From NCBI GenBank assembly GCA_934757155.1, contig CAKVLI010000010.1, positions 1-58,991 of the forward strand: DNA of 58,991 bases, read 5' to 3'. Positions within the stretch are counted from its first letter, which is position 1. Every line of letters begins with the position of its first letter. Made by a program: the position numbers and the translations under genes. Shown here piece after piece: positions 31,903 to 41,015 of the stretch. Origin of the DNA: an uncultured Candidatus Melainabacteria bacterium (GTDB taxonomy: Bacteria > Cyanobacteriota > Vampirovibrionia > Gastranaerophilales > Gastranaerophilaceae). Below the pieces are notes generated by a model. The model was not told where the DNA came from. It worked only from the letters and a program-made list of their open reading frames with translations, and searched no databases.

Positions 31903-32644
31903 CAACATCGCAATAATTTTTGCAGGCGGAGTCGGACAAAGGCTTAACGGCAAAGACGCCACGCCAAAACAGTTTTTGAAAATAAACTCAAAACCGATTA
32001 TTATTCACACTCTCGAGTTGTTTGAAAAGAACCCGAAAATCAGCAAGATTTATATTGCGATTCACCCCAAATACTATAATTACATGAAAGAACTCGTTAA
32101 ATACCACTACATAACAAAGACCGCCGGAATTGTTAAAGGCGGTGCAACTGGGCAAGATTCAATTTTTAACGCTCTAAACATAGCGATGAAAGAAAACGCA
32201 CCGGATTCTTTGGTGCTTATCCACGACGGTGTTCGTCCGAACATCACACAAGAAGTTATTGACAAGAACATCGAAAACGCGCTCAAGAACGGGAGTTCAA
32301 TAACTTGTACTCCGTGTTTTGAGACAATTCTGATAAGCAAAGACGGGCTTGAACCGACAAATGTGCCTTACAGAAAAGAAACCTTTGCTGCACAAGCACC
32401 TCAGACATTCAGATTGGGAGAAATCTTTGACGCACATATAAGAGAGCGCAAAGAAAATCCGAAATACACAGACATAATCGATTCTTGCACCTTGTTCAAA
32501 AAACAAGGAAGAAAAACTTCCATGGTTCGCGGAAATTGTGGTAATATAAAAATTACAACTATCGAAGATTTGTACATCCTGAGAGCGTTGATTAGATTTA
32601 AAGAAGATATGGAAGCATTCGGATTTGTAAAGCAGGAGTCATAA
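31886..32644 (+). CDS. IspD/TarI-like cytidylyltransferase
   Basis: A 252-residue enzyme that would join CMP from CTP to a polyol or erythritol phosphate. The N-terminal GT-A nucleotide loop is IFAGGVGQRL, with a lysine in TPKQFL; VLIHDGVRP and the later APQTFR block are shared by IspD and TarI. Lying between licD and an SDR gene and overlapping both, it more likely activates a surface-glycan alcohol phosphate than serves isoprenoid synthesis. The choice between them cannot be settled from sequence alone. AAAGG precedes the ATG. Confidence 0.85.
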   Translation: MEQQSNNIAIIFAGGVGQRLNGKDATPKQFLKINSKPIIIHTLELFEKNPKISKIYIAIHPKYYNYMKELVKYHYITKTAGIVKGGATGQDSIFNALNIAMKENAPDSLVLIHDGVRPNITQEVIDKNIENALKNGSSITCTPCFETILISKDGLEPTNVPYRKETFAAQAPQTFRLGEIFDAHIRERKENPKYTDIIDSCTLFKKQGRKTSMVRGNCGNIKITTIEDLYILRALIRFKEDMEAFGFVKQES

Positions 32645-33693
32645 TGAAATTTGAGACAAAAATCGAAGAGCTTGACACAAGAGAAGTAGTCGAGTCCCAA
32701 TATATTAATCGGGATTTTTTCAAGAATTCAACGATTCTTGTCACTGGGGCAACCGGCTTGATTGGCGAGCAAATCGTAAAATCAATACTTTTGGCGAATG
32801 AAGAAAAGAAAACTAATATAAAGATTTTGACTCTTGTTCGAAATAAAAAGAAAGCTTTGGGCAAATTTCCGAAGAACAGAAACTTGAAATTTATCGTACA
32901 GGATATTTCAAAACCACTCAAACATTTCGGGAAAGTTGATTTTGTAATCCATACCGCAAACAGCACAAGTTCAAAAGATTTTGTCGAAAAACCTGTTGAA
33001 ACAATTGATTCAATCCTCACCGGAACAAAAAACATTTTAGATTTTGCGAAGTCAAAGAAAGTAAAAAGTATGGTTTACCTCTCTTCAATGGAGGTTTTCG
33101 GAAAAACTGATTTTAATAGAACGAATGCTTTGAAAGAAGAGGATTACGGATATATTGATATCCTAAACACTCGCAATTCATACCCCGAAGGGAAACGACT
33201 AGCTGAAACACTTTGTCATTCATATTTTAAGGAATACAACGTTCCGGTTAAAATCGCACGTTTGGTTCAAACAATTGGAGCCGGCGTGAACTACAACGAT
33301 AACAGAGTTTTTGCACAGTTTGCAAGAAATATTTATGAAAGAAAAAATATTATCTTAAAAACAGAAGGCTCAACAGAAAGAAGTTATTGCTACGTGACTG
33401 ACGCAATTGTTGCGCTTTTTGTAATATTAGAGCGCGGCTGCAATGGTGAATCATATAACGTCGCAAACGAAAAAACTAATTGCTCAATCAAAGAATTGGC
33501 TGAGATGCTATGCGCAACTAATGATTTAAAAATCGAGTTTCAGCTTGATGGCAAGCTTTATCCGCCTGCAACACGATTGTTTGTGGATACGTCAAAACTA
33601 AAAGAACTGAATTGGTCCGCAAAAGTTGATTTAAAAGAGATGTTTGATAGGTTAGTTCAGAATTTTGAATACAAAACAACAGGAAAGGGTTAG
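32644..33693 (+). CDS. NAD-dependent epimerase/dehydratase (extended SDR)
   Basis: A 349-residue SDR enzyme. The Rossmann motif is TILVTGATGLIGEQIVKS, the catalytic pair is Y-P-E-G-K (YxxxK) after the SSMEVFG strand, and a substrate-binding C-terminal part follows. Its start overlaps the preceding stop (TAATG). It is probably an NDP-sugar or CDP-alcohol epimerase, dehydratase or reductase acting on the product of the cytidylyltransferase; which one is unknown. Its N-terminal 25 residues before the Rossmann strand are an unusual extension. Confidence 0.88.
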   Translation: MKFETKIEELDTREVVESQYINRDFFKNSTILVTGATGLIGEQIVKSILLANEEKKTNIKILTLVRNKKKALGKFPKNRNLKFIVQDISKPLKHFGKVDFVIHTANSTSSKDFVEKPVETIDSILTGTKNILDFAKSKKVKSMVYLSSMEVFGKTDFNRTNALKEEDYGYIDILNTRNSYPEGKRLAETLCHSYFKEYNVPVKIARLVQTIGAGVNYNDNRVFAQFARNIYERKNIILKTEGSTERSYCYVTDAIVALFVILERGCNGESYNVANEKTNCSIKELAEMLCATNDLKIEFQLDGKLYPPATRLFVDTSKLKELNWSAKVDLKEMFDRLVQNFEYKTTGKG

Positions 33694-33701
33694 TTAGAGT
33701 A

Positions 33702-34745
33702 ATGCAGGAAAGTCCTAAAATATCTGTTATTATACCGGTATACAATGCAGAGAAATACTTAAAGGAATGCCTTGACAGCATACTGAATAATACACTTAAA
33801 GATATTGAAGTCATCTGCGTTGATGACGGCTCTACCGATAACTCATTAAAAATACTGGAAGAATATAAACACCTATATACAAACATCTCATTACTACACA
33901 CAAAAAATCAAGGTGGTGGTGCTGCAAGAAATAGAGGTTTAGACATCGCAAAAGGGAAATATTTATTATTTTTAGATGCTGACGATTATTTTGACAAAGA
34001 AATGTTTGAAAAATTATATAATCAGCTTGAAAAAACAAATGCTGATGTTTGTGTATGCGGAATCAACAAATATAGTGACAGAGACCAACAACTAGTAATT
34101 GACCGCGCACCAAATCTTCCCGAAAGCATAAGGAATTTGGAAACCTTTAATTACAAAGATATCCCAAATGATATTCTTTATTATTTTAAAAATGCTGCAT
34201 GGAATAAAATGTTCCGAACTTCTTTTATAAAAGAGCAAGGACTTAAGTTTCAAGAAATCAGACGTTCAAATGATTTATATTTTTCTAAAGTAGCTCTTTT
34301 GAGCGCAAAGATAATTACTAAAGTTGACGAAAAACTTGTCTTCTACAGAGTTCATCAAAAAACAAATTGCCAAAGCAATAACTATAAATATCCCTATGAA
34401 TTCATAAAAGCTCTAACAAAATTAAATAATTATATATATGAAAATAACTATATCCCAGAAATTAAAGAAAGTTTTAAGAATTATGCAATATCTGATATTT
34501 CGTACAATCTCCGTTCGTTGAGCAATTGGCCGTATATCTATATTAAAGTACTTCGCTACACTAAAAATGTATTGTGTCCAAAACTAGGTATAGATTTTCG
34601 TCTAATTAAAAGAAAGCCTTTTCTAAACATTTTACTAAAAATTATGTTTTCAATCAGAAACTCAAAAAACAGCCAAGAAAAAACAGTTATTACAATTTTG
34701 GGATTAACATTCAAAATAAGGAAAGTAGGAATATGTACAAAATAA
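33702..34745 (+). CDS. GT2 family glycosyltransferase
   Basis: A 347-residue inverting glycosyltransferase. The GT-A fold start is KISVIIPVYNAEKYLKECLD, with VICVDDGSTDNS and the metal-binding DADDYF (DxD type) near residue 85-90. The C-terminal third is basic and may touch the membrane. It probably transfers a sugar during surface polysaccharide or lipid-linked glycan building. The next GT2 gene overlaps its end by 13 bases. Confidence 0.9.
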   Translation: MQESPKISVIIPVYNAEKYLKECLDSILNNTLKDIEVICVDDGSTDNSLKILEEYKHLYTNISLLHTKNQGGGAARNRGLDIAKGKYLLFLDADDYFDKEMFEKLYNQLEKTNADVCVCGINKYSDRDQQLVIDRAPNLPESIRNLETFNYKDIPNDILYYFKNAAWNKMFRTSFIKEQGLKFQEIRRSNDLYFSKVALLSAKIITKVDEKLVFYRVHQKTNCQSNNYKYPYEFIKALTKLNNYIYENNYIPEIKESFKNYAISDISYNLRSLSNWPYIYIKVLRYTKNVLCPKLGIDFRLIKRKPFLNILLKIMFSIRNSKNSQEKTVITILGLTFKIRKVGICTK

Positions 34746-35758
34746 GCATAATCATTCCCATTTACAATGCGGAAAAATATATAGACGCTTGTTTTGAATG
34801 TTTGCTAAAACAAACGCTTAAGGATATTGAAATTATCTGTGTGGACGACTGCTCAACGGACAATTCTTTAGAATTGCTTAAAGGATACGCTTCAAAAGAC
34901 AATCGCATAAAAATCATTGAGCAGAAGGTTAACCAAGGACAAGGTGTTGCAAGAAACGAAGCCCTAAAATGCGCAACCGGAGAATACATTGGCTTTGTTG
35001 ATCCTGGTGACTGGATTGAACCGAATATGTATGAGGAAATGTATAACAAAGCAAAAGAGTTTGACACAGATATCGTAACTTGCAACATAGAACGATTTTT
35101 TGAAAACTCATCTCAAGTTGACCACATAGATACAATAAAAAAAATCTCAAAGTTTGATAAGACAATCAAATCCGGAGTTGTTTTCAATTTCAAAAAAACA
35201 GAAAAAGAATTCCTTGCAAGAACCATCAATTACCCAGTTTGCCGTATTTATAGACGAGAATTAGTTACAAAATATGACATAAGGTTCGCACCAATAAGAA
35301 CCGGTGAAGACAAACTGTTCTGCTGTCTTGCTAAACTATTGGCAGACAAAATTATTCATATTGATAAAGAATTCTACCATTACAGAACCCTCAGAGCAAA
35401 ACAATTTGTTAAAAATGAGCATCAAGATATTATGTGCTTGAGTTTAATAAACGAAATCTATATGCATAACCCGTCAAAAGAATTGAAAGAGGGCATTATA
35501 GATTTTTTAAGCATAATGTGCATAAATCAATATAAACAGCTAACACCAGCTGAAAGAAAAGATTTCTACAGAGAATGTGCAAATTATTTACCACATAACT
35601 CTTTCAAAAAATTTAGAAAAAATGTAGCAAAATTTAATTGTAAACAAATTTTGCGTCATACTCTTAGCATCAAAAAGGTGGTTGAAAATGGTGCAAGACA
35701 TAAATATATTTGTGTACTTGGTTTTAAGTTTGAATTAAAAAATTATATAAAGGATTGA
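34733..35758 (+). CDS. GT2 family glycosyltransferase, second copy
   Basis: A 341-residue enzyme of the same fold as the preceding one (KISIIIPIYNAEKYIDACFE, then CVDDCSTDNS). The usual DxD metal motif is replaced by D-P-G-D in GFVDPGDWIEPN, a variant found in this group. The C-terminal tail ends with a short hydrophobic motif, HKYICVLGFKFEL, like the ends of LicD-cluster transferases (the upstream one ends VITILGLTFKIRK). This shared ending suggests a common docking element in the two proteins. Confidence 0.88.
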   Translation: MYKISIIIPIYNAEKYIDACFECLLKQTLKDIEIICVDDCSTDNSLELLKGYASKDNRIKIIEQKVNQGQGVARNEALKCATGEYIGFVDPGDWIEPNMYEEMYNKAKEFDTDIVTCNIERFFENSSQVDHIDTIKKISKFDKTIKSGVVFNFKKTEKEFLARTINYPVCRIYRRELVTKYDIRFAPIRTGEDKLFCCLAKLLADKIIHIDKEFYHYRTLRAKQFVKNEHQDIMCLSLINEIYMHNPSKELKEGIIDFLSIMCINQYKQLTPAERKDFYRECANYLPHNSFKKFRKNVAKFNCKQILRHTLSIKKVVENGARHKYICVLGFKFELKNYIKD

Positions 35759-35761
35759 TAA

Positions 35762-37063
35762 ATGAAAATAACAGTAATTGGAACAGGGTACGTAGGTTTA
35801 GTAGCAGGAGCTTGTCTTGCAGATATGGGAAATGACGTTATTTGCGTCGACAACAATACCGAAAAATTAAAAAAACTGGAAAACGGAATTATCCCGATAT
35901 ACGAACCGGGGCTGGAAGAGCTTGTTAAAGCTAATGTTACAGAAAATCGTTTAGCGTTCACCTCTGACATAGACTTTGCAGTCAAAAAATCTGATGTGTG
36001 CTTTATAGCAGTCGGCACTCCTCAAGATGAAGATGGTTCTTGTGATTTGCAATATGTTCTTGGTGTAGCAAAATCTATCGCCAAGTCAATGAACGGATAC
36101 AAAGTCATCGTCGATAAATCAACAGTTCCTGTTGGCACTGCAGAAAAGGTTACTGAATTAGTGAAGCAGTACACTAATCACCCGTTCGATGTGGTTTCCA
36201 ATCCGGAATTCTTGAAACAAGGTAACGCAGTTGATGATTTCTTGTCACCTGACAGAGTTGTTATTGGTTCAAATTCTGAAAAAGCAACTGCAATTATGCA
36301 AGAAATTTACGCACCTTTCTTCCGTACCGGTAACCGCGTAATCGTGATGGATGTAAAATCTGCAGAAATGACAAAATATGCTTCTAATTCATTTTTGGCA
36401 ACAAAAATATCCTTTATGAATGAGATTGCTCAACTCTGCGAAAAGGTCGGAGCCAATGCCGAAATGGTCAGAGTCGGAATGTCAACGGATTCAAGAATCG
36501 GAAACAAGTTCTTATTCCCCGGATTAGGATATGGCGGAAGCTGTTTCCCAAAAGATGTTAAAGCTTTAATAAAAACCGGCGCAGAAAATGGTGTAGATAT
36601 GAATATTATTCAATCCGCTGATGAAGCAAACAAATTACAGAGAAAATTGTTTGTCGACAAAATTGTCTCTCGTTTTGGAGAAAACTTGTCAGGTAAAACT
36701 TTCGCAGTGTGGGGTTTAGCATTCAAGCCGAAAACTGACGATATGCGAGAGGCTCCGGCAATTACAATTATCAATGAATTATTAAACAAGGGGGCAAAAG
36801 TTCAGGCGTACGACCCTAAGGCAATGGAAACGGCAAAATACCATTTTCAAGATAAAATAACTTACTCAAAATCAGGCTATGATGCATTACAAAATGCTGA
36901 CGCGTTATTACTTTTGACAGAATGGAACGAATTCAGACGCCCTGATATGGACAAAGTAAAAGAACTATTAAAACAACCTTTAATCTTTGACGGCAGAAAT
37001 CAGTATAACGCAGAGCGCCTTGCGCAAAAAGGCTTTGAATACATTTGCATAGGGAGGAGTTAA
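35762..37063 (+). CDS. ugd: UDP-glucose 6-dehydrogenase
   Basis: Oxidises UDP-glucose to UDP-glucuronate with two NAD. The 433 residues include the N-terminal Rossmann start MKITVIGTGYVGLVAGACLA, the central NPEFLKQGNAVDDF block, and the catalytic cysteine C261 in GYGGSCFPKD. The ending K-x-x-x-x-D-D-x-R-E-A-P fits (AFKPKTDDMREAPA). The product would feed glucuronate into the surface glycan. A good AAAGGA site lies five bases upstream; the next gene starts inside its stop (TAATG). Confidence 0.95.
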   Translation: MKITVIGTGYVGLVAGACLADMGNDVICVDNNTEKLKKLENGIIPIYEPGLEELVKANVTENRLAFTSDIDFAVKKSDVCFIAVGTPQDEDGSCDLQYVLGVAKSIAKSMNGYKVIVDKSTVPVGTAEKVTELVKQYTNHPFDVVSNPEFLKQGNAVDDFLSPDRVVIGSNSEKATAIMQEIYAPFFRTGNRVIVMDVKSAEMTKYASNSFLATKISFMNEIAQLCEKVGANAEMVRVGMSTDSRIGNKFLFPGLGYGGSCFPKDVKALIKTGAENGVDMNIIQSADEANKLQRKLFVDKIVSRFGENLSGKTFAVWGLAFKPKTDDMREAPAITIINELLNKGAKVQAYDPKAMETAKYHFQDKITYSKSGYDALQNADALLLLTEWNEFRRPDMDKVKELLKQPLIFDGRNQYNAERLAQKGFEYICIGRS

Positions 37064-38007
37064 TGAACGAGCACGTTAATAGAGTTTCATACATAGATTT
37101 CTTCAAGTCAATCGGTATTCTACTGATGATTATGGGACATATTGGATTTGGCAATACATTTGATATTTATATACACGCCTTCCACATGCCAATGTTTTTC
37201 TTCATTTCAGGGTACTTATTTCATAATTATGATTTCAAGAAGTTTATTACAAAGAAATTTAAGACATTAATTTTACCGTATTTTGAATATGGATTTGTAA
37301 ACCTCCTTGCCTGCCTTCTGCTTTTACAAAACTTTAAAATTGGAAAATATTTTGAAAGATTTTTATTTTTCAACAACAAAGGACTTCAACTTACAGGGGC
37401 TTTATGGTTTCTAACAGCCTTGTTTTTTGGGTTGTTAATTTTTTGGACACTGTTAAAATATGTACCACGAAAGTTCCGAGCTCTAACCATTGTCGGAATT
37501 GTATTTATAGAGTGGTCCCTAAAAATAAGATTGCCGTTCTCTATTGATTCTGCTATCTTTATGTTGCCTATTATTTATACAGGTTTCTTGTTAAAAACTT
37601 ATGAGCCAAATTTTTCCAAATATCAAAAATTCGGACTCTCTTTAATGTTATTTATCGTCACATTTCCGCTAATTATGCATAACGGAATGGTCAATGTAAG
37701 ACAAAATGTATATTCAAATTTGATATTATTTTATACGAATGCAATAGTTGTTAGTTATGCCTGTTTCTTATTCACAAAAGCTTTTTCAGAATGCAGCAAC
37801 CGTTGTTTGAGCTTCATTGGGAAGCATTCTCTTGAATTTATGTGCCTTAATCAAATTTTAATATTGATTTTGGGCAGATATTGCTGCAGTAATAACTTTC
37901 TTGAGCTTATTGCCACCATTTCAGTTCTATCAATTATTGTTATAGCAATTGACCGAGTTAAAGCTTACAAACACCCTCAAGCCCTTATCGCCGTAGATAG
38001 AGAGTAA
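37063..38007 (+). CDS. Acyltransferase family 3 membrane protein
   Basis: A 314-residue integral membrane protein with about ten helices that would O-acetylate a surface sugar. The N-terminal pattern YIDFFKSIGILLMIMGHIGF followed by IHAFHMPMFFFISGYLF is the family signature (H-x-F-x-M-P-x-F-F-x-x-S-G). It starts at the ATG inside the ugd stop with GGGAGGAG upstream. It is the last gene of the glycan operon. Confidence 0.88.
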   Translation: MNEHVNRVSYIDFFKSIGILLMIMGHIGFGNTFDIYIHAFHMPMFFFISGYLFHNYDFKKFITKKFKTLILPYFEYGFVNLLACLLLLQNFKIGKYFERFLFFNNKGLQLTGALWFLTALFFGLLIFWTLLKYVPRKFRALTIVGIVFIEWSLKIRLPFSIDSAIFMLPIIYTGFLLKTYEPNFSKYQKFGLSLMLFIVTFPLIMHNGMVNVRQNVYSNLILFYTNAIVVSYACFLFTKAFSECSNRCLSFIGKHSLEFMCLNQILILILGRYCCSNNFLELIATISVLSIIVIAIDRVKAYKHPQALIAVDRE

Positions 38008-38045
38008 TTCTACTCGATAACTACAGAATCAAAGAGGCTGCATAG

Positions 38046-39323
38046 CTAATCAATAAAAATTGTTTGCTCTCTATCAGGTCCGACGGACACAATGCCCACC
38101 GGCGCGCCTATCAAATCCTCAACCTTTGAGATATATTTTTTTGCGTTTTCAGGCAGATTTTCATATTTTCTTATTCCGCTAAGAGAAGTTTTCCACCCCG
38201 GCATTGTTTCATATACCGGCTCTAAATACTTATGAATAAAGACATCTGTCGGGTAAGAGGTATAAACCTTATCATTTCTGCAATCCTTGTATGCAACGCA
38301 AATTTTGATTTCATCAAAGTCATCGAAAACATCAATTTTAGTCAAAGCAACCTTTGTGATTCCACCGACCAAAACAGCGTATTTCATAATAACGGAATCG
38401 AACCAGCCGCAACGCCTCGGTCTTCCTGTTGTTACACCGAATTCATGCCCGACATCTTGGATTCTTTGTCCGGTTTCATCAGTAAGTTCACTTACAAAAG
38501 GTCCTTCCCCGACTCTGGTTACGTAAGCCTTGGAAACACCAACAACTTCTTGTATCATACAAGGTCCATAACCGCTTCCGGTAGCCGCTCCGCCACCTAT
38601 CGGGTTTGAACTGGTTACAAACGGATATGTTCCATAATCAATATCCAACATAACTCCTTGCGCACCCTCAAACAGCACAGTTTTGTCCTTGTACCTGTTC
38701 AACAAGTCTTGCCATTCAAAACATACATACGGCTTAAATAATTCTGCATATTTTTCGCACAAAGAAACAATACACTCTTTTGTATAAGGTTGAATTCCGT
38801 ATACTTTTTCTAAAGTCTTATTCTTAAGCGGAAGTATCATGTCAAGTTTTTCATTAAGAGCCTCAAAAGAATACAAATCCTGAATCTTCAAAGCACATCT
38901 TGCCATTTTATCAGTATAAGTAGGCCCGATTCCGCGCTTGGTAGTACCTATTTTTCCCTTACCGGAATGAGATTCTGACCAGCCGTCAACCTCAATATGG
39001 TAAGGCATTGTCAATGTCGCAAGCGGAGAGATTTTTAAGTTTTTGAAATTTACTCCTTGCGATTTAAGCTCGTTCATCTCTCTTTCGAAAGACTCAGGAT
39101 GAATAACAGTTCCTGCACCGATAAAACAAACTGTATTTCCATAAAGAATACCGGATGGGATTAAATGGAATTTGTAAGTTTGACCATTTGCAACAACCGT
39201 ATGACCGGCATTGCATCCACCTTGATATCGTATAATTAAATCCGCACTTGAAGACAACAAATCTGTGATTTTGGCTTTTCCCTCATCACCCCATTGTGCA
39301 CCTATAACAACTGTATTGTTCAT
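38046..39323 (-). CDS. purA: Adenylosuccinate synthetase
   Basis: Joins aspartate to IMP with GTP, the first step to AMP. The 425 residues begin MNNTVVIGAQWGDEGKAKIT, set by its position one base after the stop of the small upstream gene. Further motifs are GGCNAGHTVV, IGTTKRGIGPTYTDKMAR, NPIGGGAATGSGYGP and TTGRPRRCGWFDSV. In the first loop the common GDEGKGK is GDEGKAK (A17), a variant beside the catalytic D13 and the GTP-binding K16. No frame damage is seen. It is the last gene of a three-gene operon. Confidence 0.95.
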   Translation of the reverse strand: MNNTVVIGAQWGDEGKAKITDLLSSSADLIIRYQGGCNAGHTVVANGQTYKFHLIPSGILYGNTVCFIGAGTVIHPESFEREMNELKSQGVNFKNLKISPLATLTMPYHIEVDGWSESHSGKGKIGTTKRGIGPTYTDKMARCALKIQDLYSFEALNEKLDMILPLKNKTLEKVYGIQPYTKECIVSLCEKYAELFKPYVCFEWQDLLNRYKDKTVLFEGAQGVMLDIDYGTYPFVTSSNPIGGGAATGSGYGPCMIQEVVGVSKAYVTRVGEGPFVSELTDETGQRIQDVGHEFGVTTGRPRRCGWFDSVIMKYAVLVGGITKVALTKIDVFDDFDEIKICVAYKDCRNDKVYTSYPTDVFIHKYLEPVYETMPGWKTSLSGIRKYENLPENAKKYISKVEDLIGAPVGIVSVGPDREQTIFID

Positions 39324-39324
39324 A

Positions 39325-39516
39325 CTATCCGTTTGCCTTTGCCGCTCTTTGTTTAGCCTGAACATCCAACATTGAATTGTGTGCCATCATGTAAACAGAA
39401 CAAATTTTGTAGTTCTTTAAATACCATGCACAATTTTCTTGCATACAAACAATTTCAACCTGTGAGCCTACACTCATCAGCGGACACAACGGTATTGTTT
39501 TTTCTTGAGGTGCCAT
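39325..39516 (-). CDS. Small four-cysteine protein, purA operon
   Basis: A 63-residue protein with cysteines at about 11, 24, 29 and 39 (PLCPLMSVG, VCMQENCAWY, KICSVYMM). The order C-P-L-M-S-x-G, then C-x4-C-A-W, then C is shared, to my recollection, by many short unannotated bacterial proteins, and could bind zinc or an Fe-S cluster. A strong AGGAG site precedes it, 13 bases after the NfnA-like stop, and purA begins one base after its stop. Function is unknown. Confidence 0.7.
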   Translation of the reverse strand: MAPQEKTIPLCPLMSVGSQVEIVCMQENCAWYLKNYKICSVYMMAHNSMLDVQAKQRAAKANG

Positions 39517-39529
39517 TCTTTATTCTCTC

Positions 39530-40372
39530 CTATATCTTATCAGCCATTTTTATTAAGTTACAATTTTGATTTCTTTTTTGTTCTTCGTCTTTATATATTT
39601 TACACCGATTTATGACTTCGTCAAAGTCTATTTGATGTGCGTCAAAATCAGGTCCGTCAACACAAGCGAATTTAGTTTCACCGCCGACCGTAACTCTGCA
39701 AGCTCCGCACATGCCGGTTCCATCTACCATAATCGGGTTCATACTTGCCTCAGTATAAATGCCTTTATCTTTAGTCAAATTAGCAACCGCTCTCATCATC
39801 GGCATAGGCCCTACAGCAATTGCATAATCAACTTTTTCCTTATTCATTATTCTTTCTAAAACTTGAGTAACAAAACCTTTTTCTCCGTAAGTTCCGTCAT
39901 CAGTTGTTATAAATAATTCATCACAGGCGTTTTTCATCTTATCTTCCCAAAAGATAAGCTCTTTTGTCCTTGCACCCATTATCATATATACTTTATTACC
40001 GGCTTCTTTAAAAGCTTTGGCAATCAAATAACAAGGTGCTGCACCATATCCGCCAGCTAAACAAACTACTGTACCATATTTTTTGATATGTGTAGGCTGT
40101 CCCAAAGGACCGACGATATCAACAAGCTCATCTCCGGCATTGAGTTCCGCAAGTTTTTTTGTTGAGTATCCAACTGCCATAAATACAATAGTCAATGCAC
40201 CGGTCGACTTATCGACATCAGCAATCGTGAGCGGCACTCTTTCGCCATTTTCTTCTGCTCTGAAGATAATAAACTGTCCGGCTTTCGCATTTCTGACAAT
40301 GTAAGGAGCTTCTATCACCATTTCATACTGATTTGGACAGAGTTCGGTTTTTAATAAAATTTTGTAACCCAT
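39530..40372 (-). CDS. NfnA/SudB/PyrK-like FAD/NAD-binding electron-transfer subunit
   Basis: A 280-residue flavoprotein of the ferredoxin-NADP reductase fold. Residues 1-95 form the FAD barrel (RVPLTIADVD), about 100-200 the NAD domain (CLAGGYGAAPCYLIAKAF), and the C-terminus holds a [2Fe-2S] loop with GTGMCGACRVT and later FACVDGPDFDAHQ. This set fits the small subunit of NADH-dependent ferredoxin:NADP oxidoreductase (NfnA) or sulfide dehydrogenase beta; the large GltA-like subunit is not next to it. The ATG at 40372 has AAGAGGAG upstream; the longer frame is unlikely. Role: anaerobic NADPH supply. Confidence 0.85.
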   Translation of the reverse strand: MGYKILLKTELCPNQYEMVIEAPYIVRNAKAGQFIIFRAEENGERVPLTIADVDKSTGALTIVFMAVGYSTKKLAELNAGDELVDIVGPLGQPTHIKKYGTVVCLAGGYGAAPCYLIAKAFKEAGNKVYMIMGARTKELIFWEDKMKNACDELFITTDDGTYGEKGFVTQVLERIMNKEKVDYAIAVGPMPMMRAVANLTKDKGIYTEASMNPIMVDGTGMCGACRVTVGGETKFACVDGPDFDAHQIDFDEVINRCKIYKDEEQKRNQNCNLIKMADKI

Positions 40373-40442
40373 CGTGTAAGCTCCTCTTTCACAGTTAATA
40401 TAATAGCATAAATAGTAGGGAGTTGTATACCTAATTTCTGAA

Positions 40443-41015
40443 TTATTTAATATGATTTTTCGCGAATTCGCAACCACAATAGTTTTGGCGATAAATATTC
40501 AATTTTTTTGAGATATTGTTCGTCTTTAAAAAACCGTCTTTTTTCCTGAAATTGAGGGGTAAATATTTAAGGGGTAAATCATTGTGGACTAGATATTCTT
40601 TAGAAAGGTTTTCCCCTATTTTAGAAATCTTCTCAAAATTTTTATGCGGACTAATCACGAGCGAGGTTGTAACTTGCGATATGCCAAGTTCTTGTGCTTT
40701 TTCAAAAGCTTTTTTAAGACGCATTTTTATGCAAATATCGCAACGTTTCCCTCTCTCCGGTTCTGATTCTAAGCCTTTAATTTCTTCAAGATAGGATTTA
40801 TGATTATACTCCTCCACAACTAAATCCACTCCAAAGTGTTCACAAACCGTCCTTTGCGCATCAAGTCTACGTTTAAACTCTTCTTTTGTATCAATATTTG
40901 GGTTACAAAAGTACACAACAGGTTCATATCCGTTCTCTAAGAGAAAGGTAATCGGATACCCAGAACAGATTCCGCAACAGGCATGAAGAAGGATTTTATT
41001 TGCGCTTTGCACCAT
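40443..41015 (-). CDS. queH: Epoxyqueuosine reductase QueH
   Basis: Last step of queuosine synthesis on tRNA; QueH is the non-cobalamin enzyme (former DUF208). The 190 residues show the paired-cysteine motifs LLHACCGICS near the start, ERGKRCDICIKMRL, TTSLVISPHK and YRQNYCGC near the end, which bind an Fe-S cluster and metal. The start is uncertain: an ATG at 41015 or a TTG two codons before, both inside the end of the VKOR gene, so the genes overlap by about 20 bases and are co-transcribed. Confidence 0.93.
   Translation of the reverse strand: MVQSANKILLHACCGICSGYPITFLLENGYEPVVYFCNPNIDTKEEFKRRLDAQRTVCEHFGVDLVVEEYNHKSYLEEIKGLESEPERGKRCDICIKMRLKKAFEKAQELGISQVTTSLVISPHKNFEKISKIGENLSKEYLVHNDLPLKYLPLNFRKKDGFLKTNNISKKLNIYRQNYCGCEFAKNHIK

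Noticed and set aside
31886..32644. Calling the cytidylyltransferase ispD
   Set aside because: Motifs are shared by IspD and TarI; the overlap with licD and the SDR gene argues for a glycan role, so no symbol was given.
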